From: Anaerolineales bacterium
Lineage (GTDB): Bacteria > Chloroflexota > Anaerolineae > Anaerolineales > Villigracilaceae
Direction of reading: 5' to 3'
Assembly (NCBI GenBank): GCA_014379595.1
Contig: JACMLM010000035.1
Coordinates: 124,001 to 188,000 of the forward strand
Length of the DNA stretch: 64,000 nt
The translations under genes were made by a program, and so were the position numbers. The notes under the pieces are model-generated. The model saw only the letters and a list, made by a program, of their open reading frames with translations, was not told where the DNA came from and made no database searches. This document shows positions 50,859-60,060 of the stretch, piece after piece; the first letter of the stretch is position 1, and each line of letters begins with the position of its first letter.

Positions 50859-51665
50859 GTGACACCTATTACAAAAGGACAAAGGATCTTTTATGGAGTT
50901 ATCTGTGCTGCGGCCCTTCTTGTTGCAGTATTAGGTTTATTTTCACCTGAATATCTGGCTTCCATTTTCACATGGATAATCCTGCCGCCTCTGCATGCCC
51001 GCTTTGTGGGCGCAATTTATTTATTCGGTGCGGTCTTTATGGCAGGATGTCTCATGGCAAAAACCCAAGCCGAGGTACGCGGAGCAGTTCAATTAATTGG
51101 TGTGTGGACTGGTATCTTATTTATTATTTCTATTTTTTGGCTCAGTTTATCCGCGTTTGATTTTAAGCTGCTCCCCGTGTGGATATGGTTTATTTCCTAT
51201 ATCACTTACCCGATCATTTCGATTTGGATGACAGTGAGAGGGCCCCAACTCCAGCAAGTGGCTCCACTCCCTGGCTCAACGTTACCTGCATGGCCAAAAG
51301 GATTTCTGCTTGTACAAGGCATTGTCGTAAGTTTATTGGCAGTATTTTTATTTTTAACTCCCGTTTTCATGTCCACAATCTGGCCGTGGACGGTGACGCC
51401 GGAGTTGGCACAAATGTACTCAGGCCCGCTTCTTTCCTATGGGCTTGGAAGCCTGATTTTCTCTCGTCAAAATACATGGCTGGGAATCCGCGCCATTGTG
51501 CCAAGCATGTTCGCCTTCACTTTAGCAACGGTTATCGTTTCATTCATGCACATCAACTTGTTCTCTTTCGCTGAAATGGCTGATTTGCTTTGGTTCGGAT
51601 GGTTTGGGATTGCGACTATGATACTGGGAGTACTCACTGTCCGCGTGATGCAAGTGCGAGCGTAA
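50859..51665 (+). CDS. Hypothetical membrane protein
   Basis: A 268-residue protein with about eight hydrophobic helices; GTG start preceded by AGGAG at 7 nt. No catalytic motif. It runs divergently from the DinB gene. Function unknown; possibly a DUF-type Chloroflexota membrane family. Confidence 0.65.
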   Translation: MTPITKGQRIFYGVICAAALLVAVLGLFSPEYLASIFTWIILPPLHARFVGAIYLFGAVFMAGCLMAKTQAEVRGAVQLIGVWTGILFIISIFWLSLSAFDFKLLPVWIWFISYITYPIISIWMTVRGPQLQQVAPLPGSTLPAWPKGFLLVQGIVVSLLAVFLFLTPVFMSTIWPWTVTPELAQMYSGPLLSYGLGSLIFSRQNTWLGIRAIVPSMFAFTLATVIVSFMHINLFSFAEMADLLWFGWFGIATMILGVLTVRVMQVRA

Positions 51666-51717
51666 TTCAAATGTGACACTCTCTTTTGGATTTTCATACA
51701 GGGTTCTTTTTTTAAGT

Positions 51718-52323
51718 TTAAAGCGATATTTCCTTATGCAAATGTTTTATGACACCATCGTTTAGGATTTGGACATAATAAATAATATTCAATATTTCAA
51801 TTAAACAGAAACAAAGGCTTGCTGTAAGTAAACTAGCTACAACTTCATCTTTAATCCAACTCTGAAACTTTTCGCGCTTTGCAGAATTAGCATGAGCCAG
51901 TTCTCCATATATATAAGTATCTAATATTTCAATATTTGATAATTTTCTATTGTCTATTTCTATTCCAAATTTATTTAGCGAGTTAAGTAAATTAGTCAAT
52001 TCAGTACGAGCAGCTTGAAAACAAGTTTTATACATTTTGTGCAGATTTGGGTCGTTATATATCTCAGCAATATTGTTGAATGACGAAGCCTCATTATTTT
52101 GGATAAAAAACCGATATGTTAGGATAAAAGCATCCAACTCATCATTAGAGTGTCCTTTCTGCATGACAATTGGTGAAAATTTATTCTCACCAATTGTGTT
52201 GTAGCCAATTTTGATGCCTTTATCTTTGTCTGTGAGTGATTTAATAAAAGCAGAATTGGTTAACTTACTTGCCTTTTCATTAAAAAGTTCTAGCGCAGAT
52301 ATTTGCTTTTCAATTCTAATCAT
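51718..52323 (-). CDS. A+T-rich protein of unknown function
   Basis: A 201-residue protein with a mostly helical N-terminal part and one hydrophobic helix near 165-190 (VASLLTASLCFCLIEILNIIYYVQ). Strongly A+T-rich compared with neighbours, suggesting transfer. ATGA overlap of 4 nt with the aminotransferase gene upstream makes it coupled to that gene. No family recognised. Confidence 0.6.
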   Translation of the reverse strand: MIRIEKQISALELFNEKASKLTNSAFIKSLTDKDKGIKIGYNTIGENKFSPIVMQKGHSNDELDAFILTYRFFIQNNEASSFNNIAEIYNDPNLHKMYKTCFQAARTELTNLLNSLNKFGIEIDNRKLSNIEILDTYIYGELAHANSAKREKFQSWIKDEVVASLLTASLCFCLIEILNIIYYVQILNDGVIKHLHKEISL

Positions 52324-53720
52324 TGTGAAAGTAATCCCCTAGCAAATGACAAAAACGCCTGCACGTCGTTGAAATTCGTCACCATGCCTACAGAAATTCT
52401 TACAGCACCAGAAGACTTGCCATCAATACATAAACGAAAATCATCTATCGTCATTTTGTCATGATGATCGGGGGATGTGAAACAAACATCCAATTCTACG
52501 CGTGAGATGCCGAGGGCAATTTCACCTGCGCCAGGGTTGCAGAAACAACCTGTTCGCAAGGAAATATTTACTTTATTGGCTTCACTTTCAATAAAGCGAT
52601 GGTCGAAAGCTTTTCCGTTTTTGTCATAAAAATTGACAGTGACCGCACCGCCTCGTCCTTCAGTAGTTTTGGGTCCAAATAAACGGACAAGCCGCTCGCC
52701 TGTGCTATGTTTCATTTGAGTTAAGTTATCTAACAGCCAGCCAGTGAGAGTTTTGACTCTTTCGCTGATAGCGTCATAACCAATCGACTCAATATGTTTG
52801 AGTCCAATTTCAATGGCGGGGATATTTAAATAATCAAGTGTGCCATCCTCAAAAGCAGCAGCGCCATCGGCCAGATAATATTTATCGCCTTGCACGGATG
52901 CGACAGTAATCGTCCCACCTGCAAACCATGGACGTTGCAGTTTCGCCAATGCAGATTTTTTGGCAATCAATGCGCCAAGTCCAGTGGGATAACCGAAGAT
53001 TTTATAAAATGAAATAGGAACAAAATCAGGTTTAACTTTGCTTAGGTCAAGTTTAGTGGTGGGGACAAATGCAGCTGCATCAAGTAACACATCCCAACCG
53101 TGAGCATGCGCTTTTTCGATCCACTCCAGCGGATGTTTGACCGAGGAGAAATTTGATTGAGCGGGATATGCAAAAAGGTTATGTCCGCTTTTCGAAGGCT
53201 TGGCCAGTTCAACGTTAAGCTGCGAAGCGTCGACGCGCATGTCTGGGAGCATGACGGGAATATAGGTCACCTCTGCGCCTCGGGCGTGAGCAAATTCCCG
53301 AATCCCATTTACAGAATTGTGATTGTCAAATGTTAAAAGATAACGTCCGCTTGAAAATGGATACGACTCGCCGATGAGTTTTAACGCGCCGCTGGCATTG
53401 GAGGTGAAGATGGCAACATATTCGTTGGGGTCTGCATTAAAAAATTTGAGCACATATTCACGCGCACCTTCAACCAACTCAGTAGCCGCAAAAGATGTAG
53501 GGTTGGATGAATGCGGATTGCCATACACATTTTCATGTAAAAGTTTTTGATGTTTTTGGATTTGCGATTCCGCATAAATGCCGCCGCCCGTGTAATCAAG
53601 ATAGATATGCTCGCCGCGATCAAGACGCGCATATTCCTTCTTGCGAAGGTCATCAATGAGTGTAGTTTGTTTGTAGGTAGGATATTTTTGGAGGAAGGTT
53701 TCAAATTCAGGTATAGGCAT
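52320..53720 (-). CDS. Class-V aminotransferase, MOCOS-like cysteine desulfurase
   Basis: A 466-residue PLP enzyme. YLDYTGGGIYAESQI near residue 40 is typical of molybdenum-cofactor sulfurase N-terminal domains. PLP-binding lysine is in PISFYKIFGYPTGLGAL (about 233), and a reactive cysteine in LRTGCFCNPGAGE (about 394). AGGAG precedes the ATG. It might deliver sulfur for a cofactor, but no xanthine-dehydrogenase-type partner lies nearby. MsrP at 9355 uses a different Mo-cofactor form. Confidence 0.82.
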   Translation of the reverse strand: MPIPEFETFLQKYPTYKQTTLIDDLRKKEYARLDRGEHIYLDYTGGGIYAESQIQKHQKLLHENVYGNPHSSNPTSFAATELVEGAREYVLKFFNADPNEYVAIFTSNASGALKLIGESYPFSSGRYLLTFDNHNSVNGIREFAHARGAEVTYIPVMLPDMRVDASQLNVELAKPSKSGHNLFAYPAQSNFSSVKHPLEWIEKAHAHGWDVLLDAAAFVPTTKLDLSKVKPDFVPISFYKIFGYPTGLGALIAKKSALAKLQRPWFAGGTITVASVQGDKYYLADGAAAFEDGTLDYLNIPAIEIGLKHIESIGYDAISERVKTLTGWLLDNLTQMKHSTGERLVRLFGPKTTEGRGGAVTVNFYDKNGKAFDHRFIESEANKVNISLRTGCFCNPGAGEIALGISRVELDVCFTSPDHHDKMTIDDFRLCIDGKSSGAVRISVGMVTNFNDVQAFLSFARGLLSQ

Positions 53721-53835
53721 GGCAACTCTCCTAAGCTCAATTTACCACAAAACCCTTAGGGTAAGGTAGCTTGCTCTACTACATTAAGTTTATAATCAGC
53801 CCAGCAAACTTATTATTATCAAATGAGGTGATTTG

Positions 53836-54267
53836 ATGCAATTGGTAACTCGTAAAATAAGCACTCGAAGTACTCGAATCTATACGGCTATCACTGGCGT
53901 TCTCCTTTTATTGCAGGGAATATCCACTCTCGCTTTTCGTTTGTATCCACCACTGGATAAGGCCTTTCCACAATTGTTGGGGATCACACGAATGATTCTG
54001 CCTCATTCTATTCTTCACATCTTAACTGGTATCGCAGCATTGGCCATTTTGTTTTGGGGTGGGGAGCGTGGCACATTTTGGTTTGCTACAGGTTTTGGAT
54101 TATTCTATACAGGGCTGGCACTGTTCGGATATATAACTCATCACCCCACCATTTTTGGTCTGCAACCGTTCGATCAGCCATTTCACTTATTCATTGGCGC
54201 ATGGGGTTTGTTCGTCGCCGGGTTATCAATATACTCTTCAAATATTTTTTCAAAAAATAAACAATAA
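53836..54267 (+). CDS. DUF4383-like membrane protein
   Basis: A 143-residue protein with four hydrophobic helices; HSILHILTGIAALAIL and a closing QPFHLFIGAWGLFVAGL match the DUF4383 pattern (two helix pairs, each with a His). GAGGTGAT precedes the ATG at 53836. Function unknown. Confidence 0.7.
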   Translation: MQLVTRKISTRSTRIYTAITGVLLLLQGISTLAFRLYPPLDKAFPQLLGITRMILPHSILHILTGIAALAILFWGGERGTFWFATGFGLFYTGLALFGYITHHPTIFGLQPFDQPFHLFIGAWGLFVAGLSIYSSNIFSKNKQ

Positions 54268-54287
54268 CCCCTGATTCTTTATAAAAG

Positions 54288-54842
54288 TTATTGATTATAG
54301 ATTTCCTCTTTGTTGCGAAGAAGGAAAACCCCACCGCCTATTCCAGCGGCACCCAGCAAGGCTAGAGGCCCCGGGCAAATGATGAGCGCAAGAATAAAGC
54401 TTGCCATACCTGATGTTGTAGAAGAATCGGCCTGAGTGGCAAAGAGAGCAATTCCCATCAAGCACGCGGCAAAAAATGAAACAAGCCCGCCCACAATAAG
54501 CACCCAAGAGAGGCAGGAATTTCGCTTCGGTTCCGAGGCAGGCTGAGAGTCCACCTGGCTTTGCAGAAAAGTCTGGTTCGTAGAATCTGCCATTGCTTGC
54601 GATGCAGAATTACTGCCGATGGTGGATGGAATGGAAAGTATTTCAGGTTTATAAGTACGACCGCAAACGCCGCATTCAACATATTCATTTAATGTGCCTA
54701 ATGGAAAAAGTGGAATAAAGAACAACGTAAAATAGCGTACGATCTTTTTGTGTTTGTATTGCCGCTGTACTTCACACTTTGGGCAGTAAAAATCGCCCGT
54801 TCCCCGCACAATCTCCCTGTTTCGATATCCATAGACAATCAT
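54288..54842 (-). CDS. Zinc-ribbon membrane protein
   Basis: A 184-residue protein. An N-terminal zinc ribbon has CPKC and CGVCGRTYKPE (about residues 20 and 57). Two hydrophobic helices lie near 115-135 and 150-175. A Gln/Ser-rich linker separates them. Role unknown; may be an anchored regulator. Confidence 0.7.
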   Translation of the reverse strand: MIVYGYRNREIVRGTGDFYCPKCEVQRQYKHKKIVRYFTLFFIPLFPLGTLNEYVECGVCGRTYKPEILSIPSTIGSNSASQAMADSTNQTFLQSQVDSQPASEPKRNSCLSWVLIVGGLVSFFAACLMGIALFATQADSSTTSGMASFILALIICPGPLALLGAAGIGGGVFLLRNKEEIYNQ

Positions 54843-54881
54843 TTTTCCTCCAGGTCGATTCTGTTTAATTGCCTCTATATT

Positions 54882-55640
54882 TTAAACTTTGACAGGATTG
54901 CTCAGCTTCCCCAAACCTTCAATTTCCACATCCACTACATCGCCATTTTTTAATTCACCCACTCCAGCAGGTGTACCTGTAAAAATAATATCACCAGGCT
55001 CAAGTGTCATGATCGATGAAATGTAAGCGATCAAAGTGGTTACATTAAAAACCATATCACGCGTAGATGCCATCTGGCGCATCTGTCCGTTCACGCGGCA
55101 GGTGACCACTGCATCCGACGCATCAAACTCGGTATCGATCCACGGGCCGAAGGAACAGAATGTATCAAAGCCTTTGGCACGCGTCCACTGGCCATCTGAC
55201 TTTTGCAGATCGCGCGCAGTCACATCATTGCCGATGGTATAGCCAAAGATATATTCCTTCGCAGTTTCAGCTGTAAGATTTTTTCCGCGTTTGCCGATGA
55301 CAACGACCAGCTCCGCTTCATGCTCTACCTGAGTTGATTGCGGCGGCAAAAGAATATGTTCGCCGTTCGAGATGATCGAAGAAGACGGCTTCAAAAAGAT
55401 AAGCGGAACTTTTGGAATTTCATTGCCCAGTTCTTTTGCATGTTCAACATAATTACGCCCCACGCACAAAATCTTGCTCGGCACACAAGGTGTATCCAGT
55501 TTTACTTCAGCAACGGGAATTTTCGCTTCACGCCTGCGATATTCCCCAAAGATATCACCCTGAATTTCACCGATCTTGTCATCCAGCATCCAGCCGTATG
55601 TGGATATATTTTCATTGGTTTTATAACGGACAATCTTCAT
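54882..55640 (-). CDS. Fumarylacetoacetate hydrolase-family protein
   Basis: A 252-residue FAH-fold enzyme. N-terminal small domain, then LCVGRNYVEHAKELG, the metal site EHEAELVVVIGKRG and GYTIGNDVTARDLQ, and GDIIFTGTPAGVGEL. Members hydrolyse acylpyruvates or decarboxylate oxaloacetate or 2-hydroxyhepta-dienedioate. It shares a transcript with folK (2-nt gap). Confidence 0.9.
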   Translation of the reverse strand: MKIVRYKTNENISTYGWMLDDKIGEIQGDIFGEYRRREAKIPVAEVKLDTPCVPSKILCVGRNYVEHAKELGNEIPKVPLIFLKPSSSIISNGEHILLPPQSTQVEHEAELVVVIGKRGKNLTAETAKEYIFGYTIGNDVTARDLQKSDGQWTRAKGFDTFCSFGPWIDTEFDASDAVVTCRVNGQMRQMASTRDMVFNVTTLIAYISSIMTLEPGDIIFTGTPAGVGELKNGDVVDVEIEGLGKLSNPVKV

Positions 55641-55642
55641 AA

Positions 55643-56128
55643 CTACTTTCCTTCATATAACTTGATCTCACTTCGATCCAATCCATCCAGTAGTTCACTG
55701 ACTGACTTGCGTAAAAATGGATGAACAAAATCAGGTGCAATATCATTTAACGGCACAAGGACAAAAGCACGTTCCTGCAAACGCGGATGCGGAATCACAA
55801 GCGGCGATGTATCGATGATCATATCGTCAAAAAATAAAATATCCATATCGATCAGGCGCGGACCATTTTGAAAACTCGGCACACGTCCCAAAGCCATTTC
55901 AAGCCGCTTCAAATGTGCAATCAGCGCTTCAGGCTCGAGATAAGTCTCAGCTTCTATAACCTGATTCAAGAATGCATCCTGTTCTTTAAAACCCCAGGGC
56001 GGGGTTTCATATACAGATGATTTTTTCTTGACTGCCATTTGCGGGGTCAGGTTAGCGATAGCCGCCTTAAGATTCGCAAGGCGGTTGCCCATATTACTTC
56101 CAAGCGCGAGATAAACGATATGTTCCAT
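55643..56128 (-). CDS. folK: 6-hydroxymethyl-7,8-dihydropterin pyrophosphokinase
   Basis: A 161-residue folate-biosynthesis enzyme. N-terminal VYLALGSNMGNRLANL and RLIDMDILFFDD (HPPK metal-binding motif), then HPRLQERAFVLVPLNDIAPD. It transfers pyrophosphate from ATP to the pterin. Other folate genes are not in the window. Confidence 0.94.
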   Translation of the reverse strand: MEHIVYLALGSNMGNRLANLKAAIANLTPQMAVKKKSSVYETPPWGFKEQDAFLNQVIEAETYLEPEALIAHLKRLEMALGRVPSFQNGPRLIDMDILFFDDMIIDTSPLVIPHPRLQERAFVLVPLNDIAPDFVHPFLRKSVSELLDGLDRSEIKLYEGK

Positions 56129-56154
56129 GGCTGCTCTTCTCAGTCTAAAGTTCT

Positions 56155-56997
56155 TTAAGGTTTATGCTCATCAAGATGTTGAACTACATCTGCCGCGAGC
56201 CATCTTTCAATATCTTCATTCGTGAAAGCTTCTTCTGGCAGTTCATTCGTGAGCCTCAACAAGTCAAGCCGTTTGCTTTCAAATTGTTTCTTTACTTCTT
56301 CCACAGAAAGGTTTTTATATTTTAAGTTCAATTCCGCGTTGAAAGCATCAGTGTCATGGTCTTGCCATTTGAAATTCGGGTCTTTCAAAATCCCTGTGAT
56401 AATGCGCTCGCCATCTTCCCACCAGCCGATCATATGCCCAAGCAATTCCTGAAAACTCTCAACACCTTGTTTTTTCAGGAATGCATCTTTATCTTCTATC
56501 TTTTCAAAACTTTCAATATATACCGCCCATTCATTCTCAAGCGTGTCTAAAGCAAGGAAACGACTCAACGCAACCAGATGTTCGCGCGCATGATCGATAA
56601 AGATACCGTTGATCCAATTCTGCACACGGCGATTTTCCCATGCCGCCTCATTATCTATAGACTTTATATCTGCTGCGGCATTCTGACGGACTTTCTCAAA
56701 ATGAGCTAGGAACTCAGTCTCATCCCAATCTTTATACTTCGCTACGGCCTCCGCATTGAATCCATCGAAATCATATTTCTTGCGTTCATATTCGCGCTCT
56801 TCTGCAAGCGCCATAATGATAGGCATAGCTTCCTCCCACCATGCCACTACATGCGCAAGAATATCTCGAAACTGTTTATACCCTTGGTCATTGACACGCT
56901 TGATCCCTACTTCAACAGGCCAGCGATTAAATCTCTCAATATATGTACCCCACTCGATCTCTATAAAGTTAAGCGTCCGTTGTTTATAAGTCAGCAT
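56155..56997 (-). CDS. Tandem DinB/ClbS-like two-domain protein
   Basis: About 280 residues comprising two four-helix DfsB/ClbS-type domains in tandem. Each contains FRDILAHVVAWWEEAMPII or FQELLGHMIGWWEDGERII, with HVVAWW/HMIGWW histidine and acidic residues. ATG 56997 (CGGAGAATTC) is preferred over 57072, which would read through a repeat. ClbS-type proteins can protect DNA from cyclopropane toxins; no such role is proven here. Confidence 0.8.
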   Translation of the reverse strand: MLTYKQRTLNFIEIEWGTYIERFNRWPVEVGIKRVNDQGYKQFRDILAHVVAWWEEAMPIIMALAEEREYERKKYDFDGFNAEAVAKYKDWDETEFLAHFEKVRQNAAADIKSIDNEAAWENRRVQNWINGIFIDHAREHLVALSRFLALDTLENEWAVYIESFEKIEDKDAFLKKQGVESFQELLGHMIGWWEDGERIITGILKDPNFKWQDHDTDAFNAELNLKYKNLSVEEVKKQFESKRLDLLRLTNELPEEAFTNEDIERWLAADVVQHLDEHKP

Positions 56998-57016
56998 GAA
57001 TTCTCCGTTATTATAT

Positions 57017-57073
57017 TTTGGAGTCCAGGAGCTTGCTCCTGAAAAATTCGACAGCGAGCTGTCGGACTCCAAA
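57017..57073. repeat. Y-shaped repeat (GGAGT type), copy 4
   Basis: TTTGGAGTCC / GGACTCCAAA outer arms, hairpin CAGGAGCTTGCTCCTG and hairpin GACAGCGAGCTGTC. Same orientation as copy 3. It lies between YbaK and the DinB-like gene on one strand and ends 1 nt from the YbaK stop codon. Confidence 0.9.
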
Positions 57074-57074
57074 G

Positions 57075-57545
57075 TTATGTTTCAGTCAATGATACAACAT
57101 CTGCATTATTTAAGGCGTGACGTAAATCCGCACTCTTGATGATGATCGCTGTGTTCCGCATTCCCGACCCAATGGACACTTCTTCCTCTTTCATCACGCT
57201 CGCATCTATCAAAACTTTGAGCGGATTTGGCAATCCGAATGGCCCCACTGTCCCGATACGATATCCTGTCACCGCAAGGACTTCGTCTTCTGTTGCCATG
57301 GAGACCCGCGAACGGCCAAGATATTTTCGCAGGGTCTTCCAGGAAATCTGTGCAGGGCCAGCCACCAACGCCATCACGAATTCACCTTCCGTAATGCGAA
57401 ACAAAATACTTCGCAGAACTTGTTCAGGTCGTTGTCCACGGTCGCTTGCAGCCTGCTCAAACGAATGGACGGGGTTTTCGTGATGAAATATTTTATGTGA
57501 AACGCCAAGTTCTTCCAAGGCAATGCTTACAGGAGGTTTATCCAT
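57075..57545 (-). CDS. YbaK/EbsC-family tRNA deacylase-like protein
   Basis: A 156-residue prolyl-tRNA editing-domain protein. [20 protein letters not shown], then [21 protein letters not shown] and [21 protein letters not shown]. The Lys/Gly-rich active site resembles Cys-tRNA(Pro) deacylases. It probably clears misacylated tRNA. Confidence 0.9.
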   Translation of the reverse strand: MDKPPVSIALEELGVSHKIFHHENPVHSFEQAASDRGQRPEQVLRSILFRITEGEFVMALVAGPAQISWKTLRKYLGRSRVSMATEDEVLAVTGYRIGTVGPFGLPNPLKVLIDASVMKEEEVSIGSGMRNTAIIIKSADLRHALNNADVVSLTET

Positions 57546-57558
57546 TTTTTATATCTGT

Positions 57559-58230
57559 TTACATGTTTACGGTTTTAAACTCATAATCACATAACTTAAT
57601 GATCGGGCATTTTGGGCATTTGGGTTTGCGCGCAACGCAGATCTCGCGCCCCAAACGAATCAGGTTTAAATGCCCAGCATAATACGTTTCAGGTGGAAAA
57701 ACGGATTCTAAATAGGGGTGCGCCTGTTCCACATTCATTTTATCGGGGCGCAAGCTGATGCGCCCGGTTACTCGATAAATATGTGTATCTACTGGAAAGG
57801 CAGGCATGTTTAAAGAAAAACATAAAACGATGGCAGCCGTCTTTGGGCCAACACCGTTGAATTTTGTCAGCCAGGTACGAGCTTCTTCAACGGGCAGATC
57901 GGCTAAAAAGTCGAGATTAAGCGAACCGCGTTCTTCGGTAATGGCACGCAGCACTTGTTGTATCCGCGGACCTTTTTGATTTGCTAACCCCGCTACTCTT
58001 ATTGCATTGATCACTTCTTCAGCATTTGCATCACGCACTGCTTCCCATGTAGAAAATTTGGCTCGCAACGCATTGAAGCCGCGATCACGATTTATGTCAT
58101 TTGTATTTTGTGAAAGAATGGTGGAAACGAGTTCATCAATAGCAGGCAACGGATTGCGCCAAATGGGTTCGCCAAAAGCTTCGAGCAATGTTTCATGGAT
58201 CTTGAGCGCGCGTGCTTTGAGACTCTTCAT
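57559..58230 (-). CDS. Endonuclease III-like DNA glycosylase
   Basis: A 223-residue HhH-GPD base-excision enzyme. The HhH motif reads KFNGVGPKTAAIVL with catalytic lysine, the aspartate is in PAFPVDTHIYRV, and the 4Fe-4S cluster is CVARKPKCPKCPIIKLC (C-x6-C-x2-C-x5-C). ATG 58230 is chosen over a TTG at 58260; it overlaps the upstream nucleotidyltransferase gene by 38 nt. No ribosome-binding site is seen, so coupling is probable. Confidence 0.93.
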   Translation of the reverse strand: MKSLKARALKIHETLLEAFGEPIWRNPLPAIDELVSTILSQNTNDINRDRGFNALRAKFSTWEAVRDANAEEVINAIRVAGLANQKGPRIQQVLRAITEERGSLNLDFLADLPVEEARTWLTKFNGVGPKTAAIVLCFSLNMPAFPVDTHIYRVTGRISLRPDKMNVEQAHPYLESVFPPETYYAGHLNLIRLGREICVARKPKCPKCPIIKLCDYEFKTVNM

Positions 58231-59005
58231 AGCGATATACCAATTGTAGCGTATTCTCAATCACATCACGATGTTTTTCTATGCTGATGTTTTTGAACAA
58301 CTGTGCAGTATGTTTATATAGCGCAAGCGCAGCTTGTCCGCGTGTTTTATATGCAGGAGTATTTATTTCGCCAATATCCGCGCCAATCGCAAAACGGACT
58401 GCCCGTGTCCATTCGTGAGTATGCCCAATATTTTCCTGAATGATATCGAAATAGCGATTCTCGCTCTCCATCATCATTCCGCGTTGAACTGCTACTGCAT
58501 TCGTAAGCCCTTTGAATACACCCAAAGCAGCATATAACACTTTTGATTCTTCGTATTTTGCCAGCCCATCGATGATCTTATGAACTTCCTCGGCGCATCC
58601 CATTAATTCTTCAACGGCATATTCATCAGCAGCGGATTGTAAATTTTGCCAATTAAAATTTTGGGCCGTTTGTTTTAACTCAGCCAAGCGACCCGAATCA
58701 TCCATGAGAATAGCCATCTGCTTAATGCCTGGCACAGCCCAGATCGCTGTTTCGGGCTTGGTAAGAGATTCATATTCTGATTGCAACGTTAAATATTTCA
58801 AGCTGACTAAATGTGAGTCAATATAACGAAGCGTATAGGCTGAGTCTGGAGGAAGTATCTCAACAAAGATGTCCATGTCCACATCGCTGTGTGGTGTATT
58901 GTGTCCACGAGCATAGCTGCTACCAACGAGAGAAATACCAACAACGCCCGGTTGATTTAACCGGGCGACAAGGGACTTAATGAATGGGTCTTCAAGGGAG
59001 TTCAT
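58193..59005 (-). CDS. Nucleotidyltransferase-domain protein
   Basis: A 270-residue protein with an N-terminal polymerase-beta-type nucleotidyltransferase domain: GISLVGSSYARGHNTPHSDVDMDIFVE carries Gly-Ser and the Asp-x-Asp pair. The rest is helical and resembles streptomycin/aminoglycoside-type adenylyltransferase partners. It overlaps asparaginase by 4 nt and the endonuclease gene by 38 nt. Confidence 0.78.
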   Translation of the reverse strand: MNSLEDPFIKSLVARLNQPGVVGISLVGSSYARGHNTPHSDVDMDIFVEILPPDSAYTLRYIDSHLVSLKYLTLQSEYESLTKPETAIWAVPGIKQMAILMDDSGRLAELKQTAQNFNWQNLQSAADEYAVEELMGCAEEVHKIIDGLAKYEESKVLYAALGVFKGLTNAVAVQRGMMMESENRYFDIIQENIGHTHEWTRAVRFAIGADIGEINTPAYKTRGQAALALYKHTAQLFKNISIEKHRDVIENTLQLVYRYEESQSTRAQDP

Positions 59006-60060
59006 GCAAGTTCAAATACTGGGTATGATTCCCCGGTCAATATGCCGCGATGATTCTTGATCTGTTTTTTCGGCCCAAACTTCGCAAGCGACTGCAATTG
59101 TGTTTCGTTCAAGGCTTTCAACTGCCGCAAAATTTCAAGCGTAATGGCTGGCCGCACACGTGAACTGGATTCCAATGCATCATTCATGCGTGAAGCATCG
59201 CCATCCATTACTTTAAATGCGATGCCCACACCATTCTCACCGTACACACCGGGTAATAGACCAATGATCTGAAAACCTTCTGCGCCGCGTTTGGTGACAA
59301 TTTTTCCTGAGCCGGTTTTCATTAGCTCACAATCAAATTCGCCATCATTGCTGATCATTTCAGGATAGGTCGTCATTGCAGAAGTAATTTCCCTGCATGC
59401 TCTTGCGCGTATCTGGTTAAGAGAACTTGGATCACATAAATGTGCCATACCAAGCGCTGCATTCAAAAGTGGAACAGCAAAATTCGGTGCAGAGCAACCA
59501 TCAACACCGAGTTCTACTTTTTCTTTTTCAATTTCGCACATCTCAGAAAATGCTGTAAGAATATCCTGTTGAATGGGGTGACCCAAGCTAAGATAATTTT
59601 CCAAAGGCAACCCACGCATTTTTGCATGGGCAAGCATGGCAGTATGCTTGCCTGAGCAGTTATTGAAATTTGGCGTAGGCGTTATGCCCTGTTGAATGAC
59701 CATCTTCAACGTGGATGCATCGCTTGGCAAATGAGTGCCGCATTGAAGATCACTTTCCTGAATACCAACCTTCGCCTGCATAGCCTTGACCGTTTCCAGA
59801 TGAATCTCGGCAGTATCATGTGAGGAACATGCGAGAGAAAGTTCTCTTTGCGTGAAATTAAAATGTTCCACGCCGCCGCGTTCTACAAATGGAAGCGCCT
59901 GAAAGGGCTTGGCAGATGAACGCAAAAAAGCGACCCCATAAGGGTCGCCATAAGAATGCAAGAGCCTGCCATTTGAATCTACAACCGCAATGGAACCAAA
60001 ATGCGTCGACTCAATAATGCGCCCACGCGTTAATTCAAGTAGAGGTTGAAGCGCGGCCAT
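59002..60060 (-). CDS. L-asparaginase II (Rhizobium type)
   Basis: A 352-residue enzyme of the asparaginase II family (AnsA/R. etli type), unrelated to the E. coli fold. Key segments: DPYGVAFLRSSAKPFQALPF (reactive serine-lysine in RSSAKPFQ), LSLACSSHDT, NNCSGKHTAMLA, GVDGCSAPNFAVPL. It releases ammonia from asparagine. It overlaps the metallo-hydrolase by 1 nt. Confidence 0.93.
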   Translation of the reverse strand: MAALQPLLELTRGRIIESTHFGSIAVVDSNGRLLHSYGDPYGVAFLRSSAKPFQALPFVERGGVEHFNFTQRELSLACSSHDTAEIHLETVKAMQAKVGIQESDLQCGTHLPSDASTLKMVIQQGITPTPNFNNCSGKHTAMLAHAKMRGLPLENYLSLGHPIQQDILTAFSEMCEIEKEKVELGVDGCSAPNFAVPLLNAALGMAHLCDPSSLNQIRARACREITSAMTTYPEMISNDGEFDCELMKTGSGKIVTKRGAEGFQIIGLLPGVYGENGVGIAFKVMDGDASRMNDALESSSRVRPAITLEILRQLKALNETQLQSLAKFGPKKQIKNHRGILTGESYPVFELA

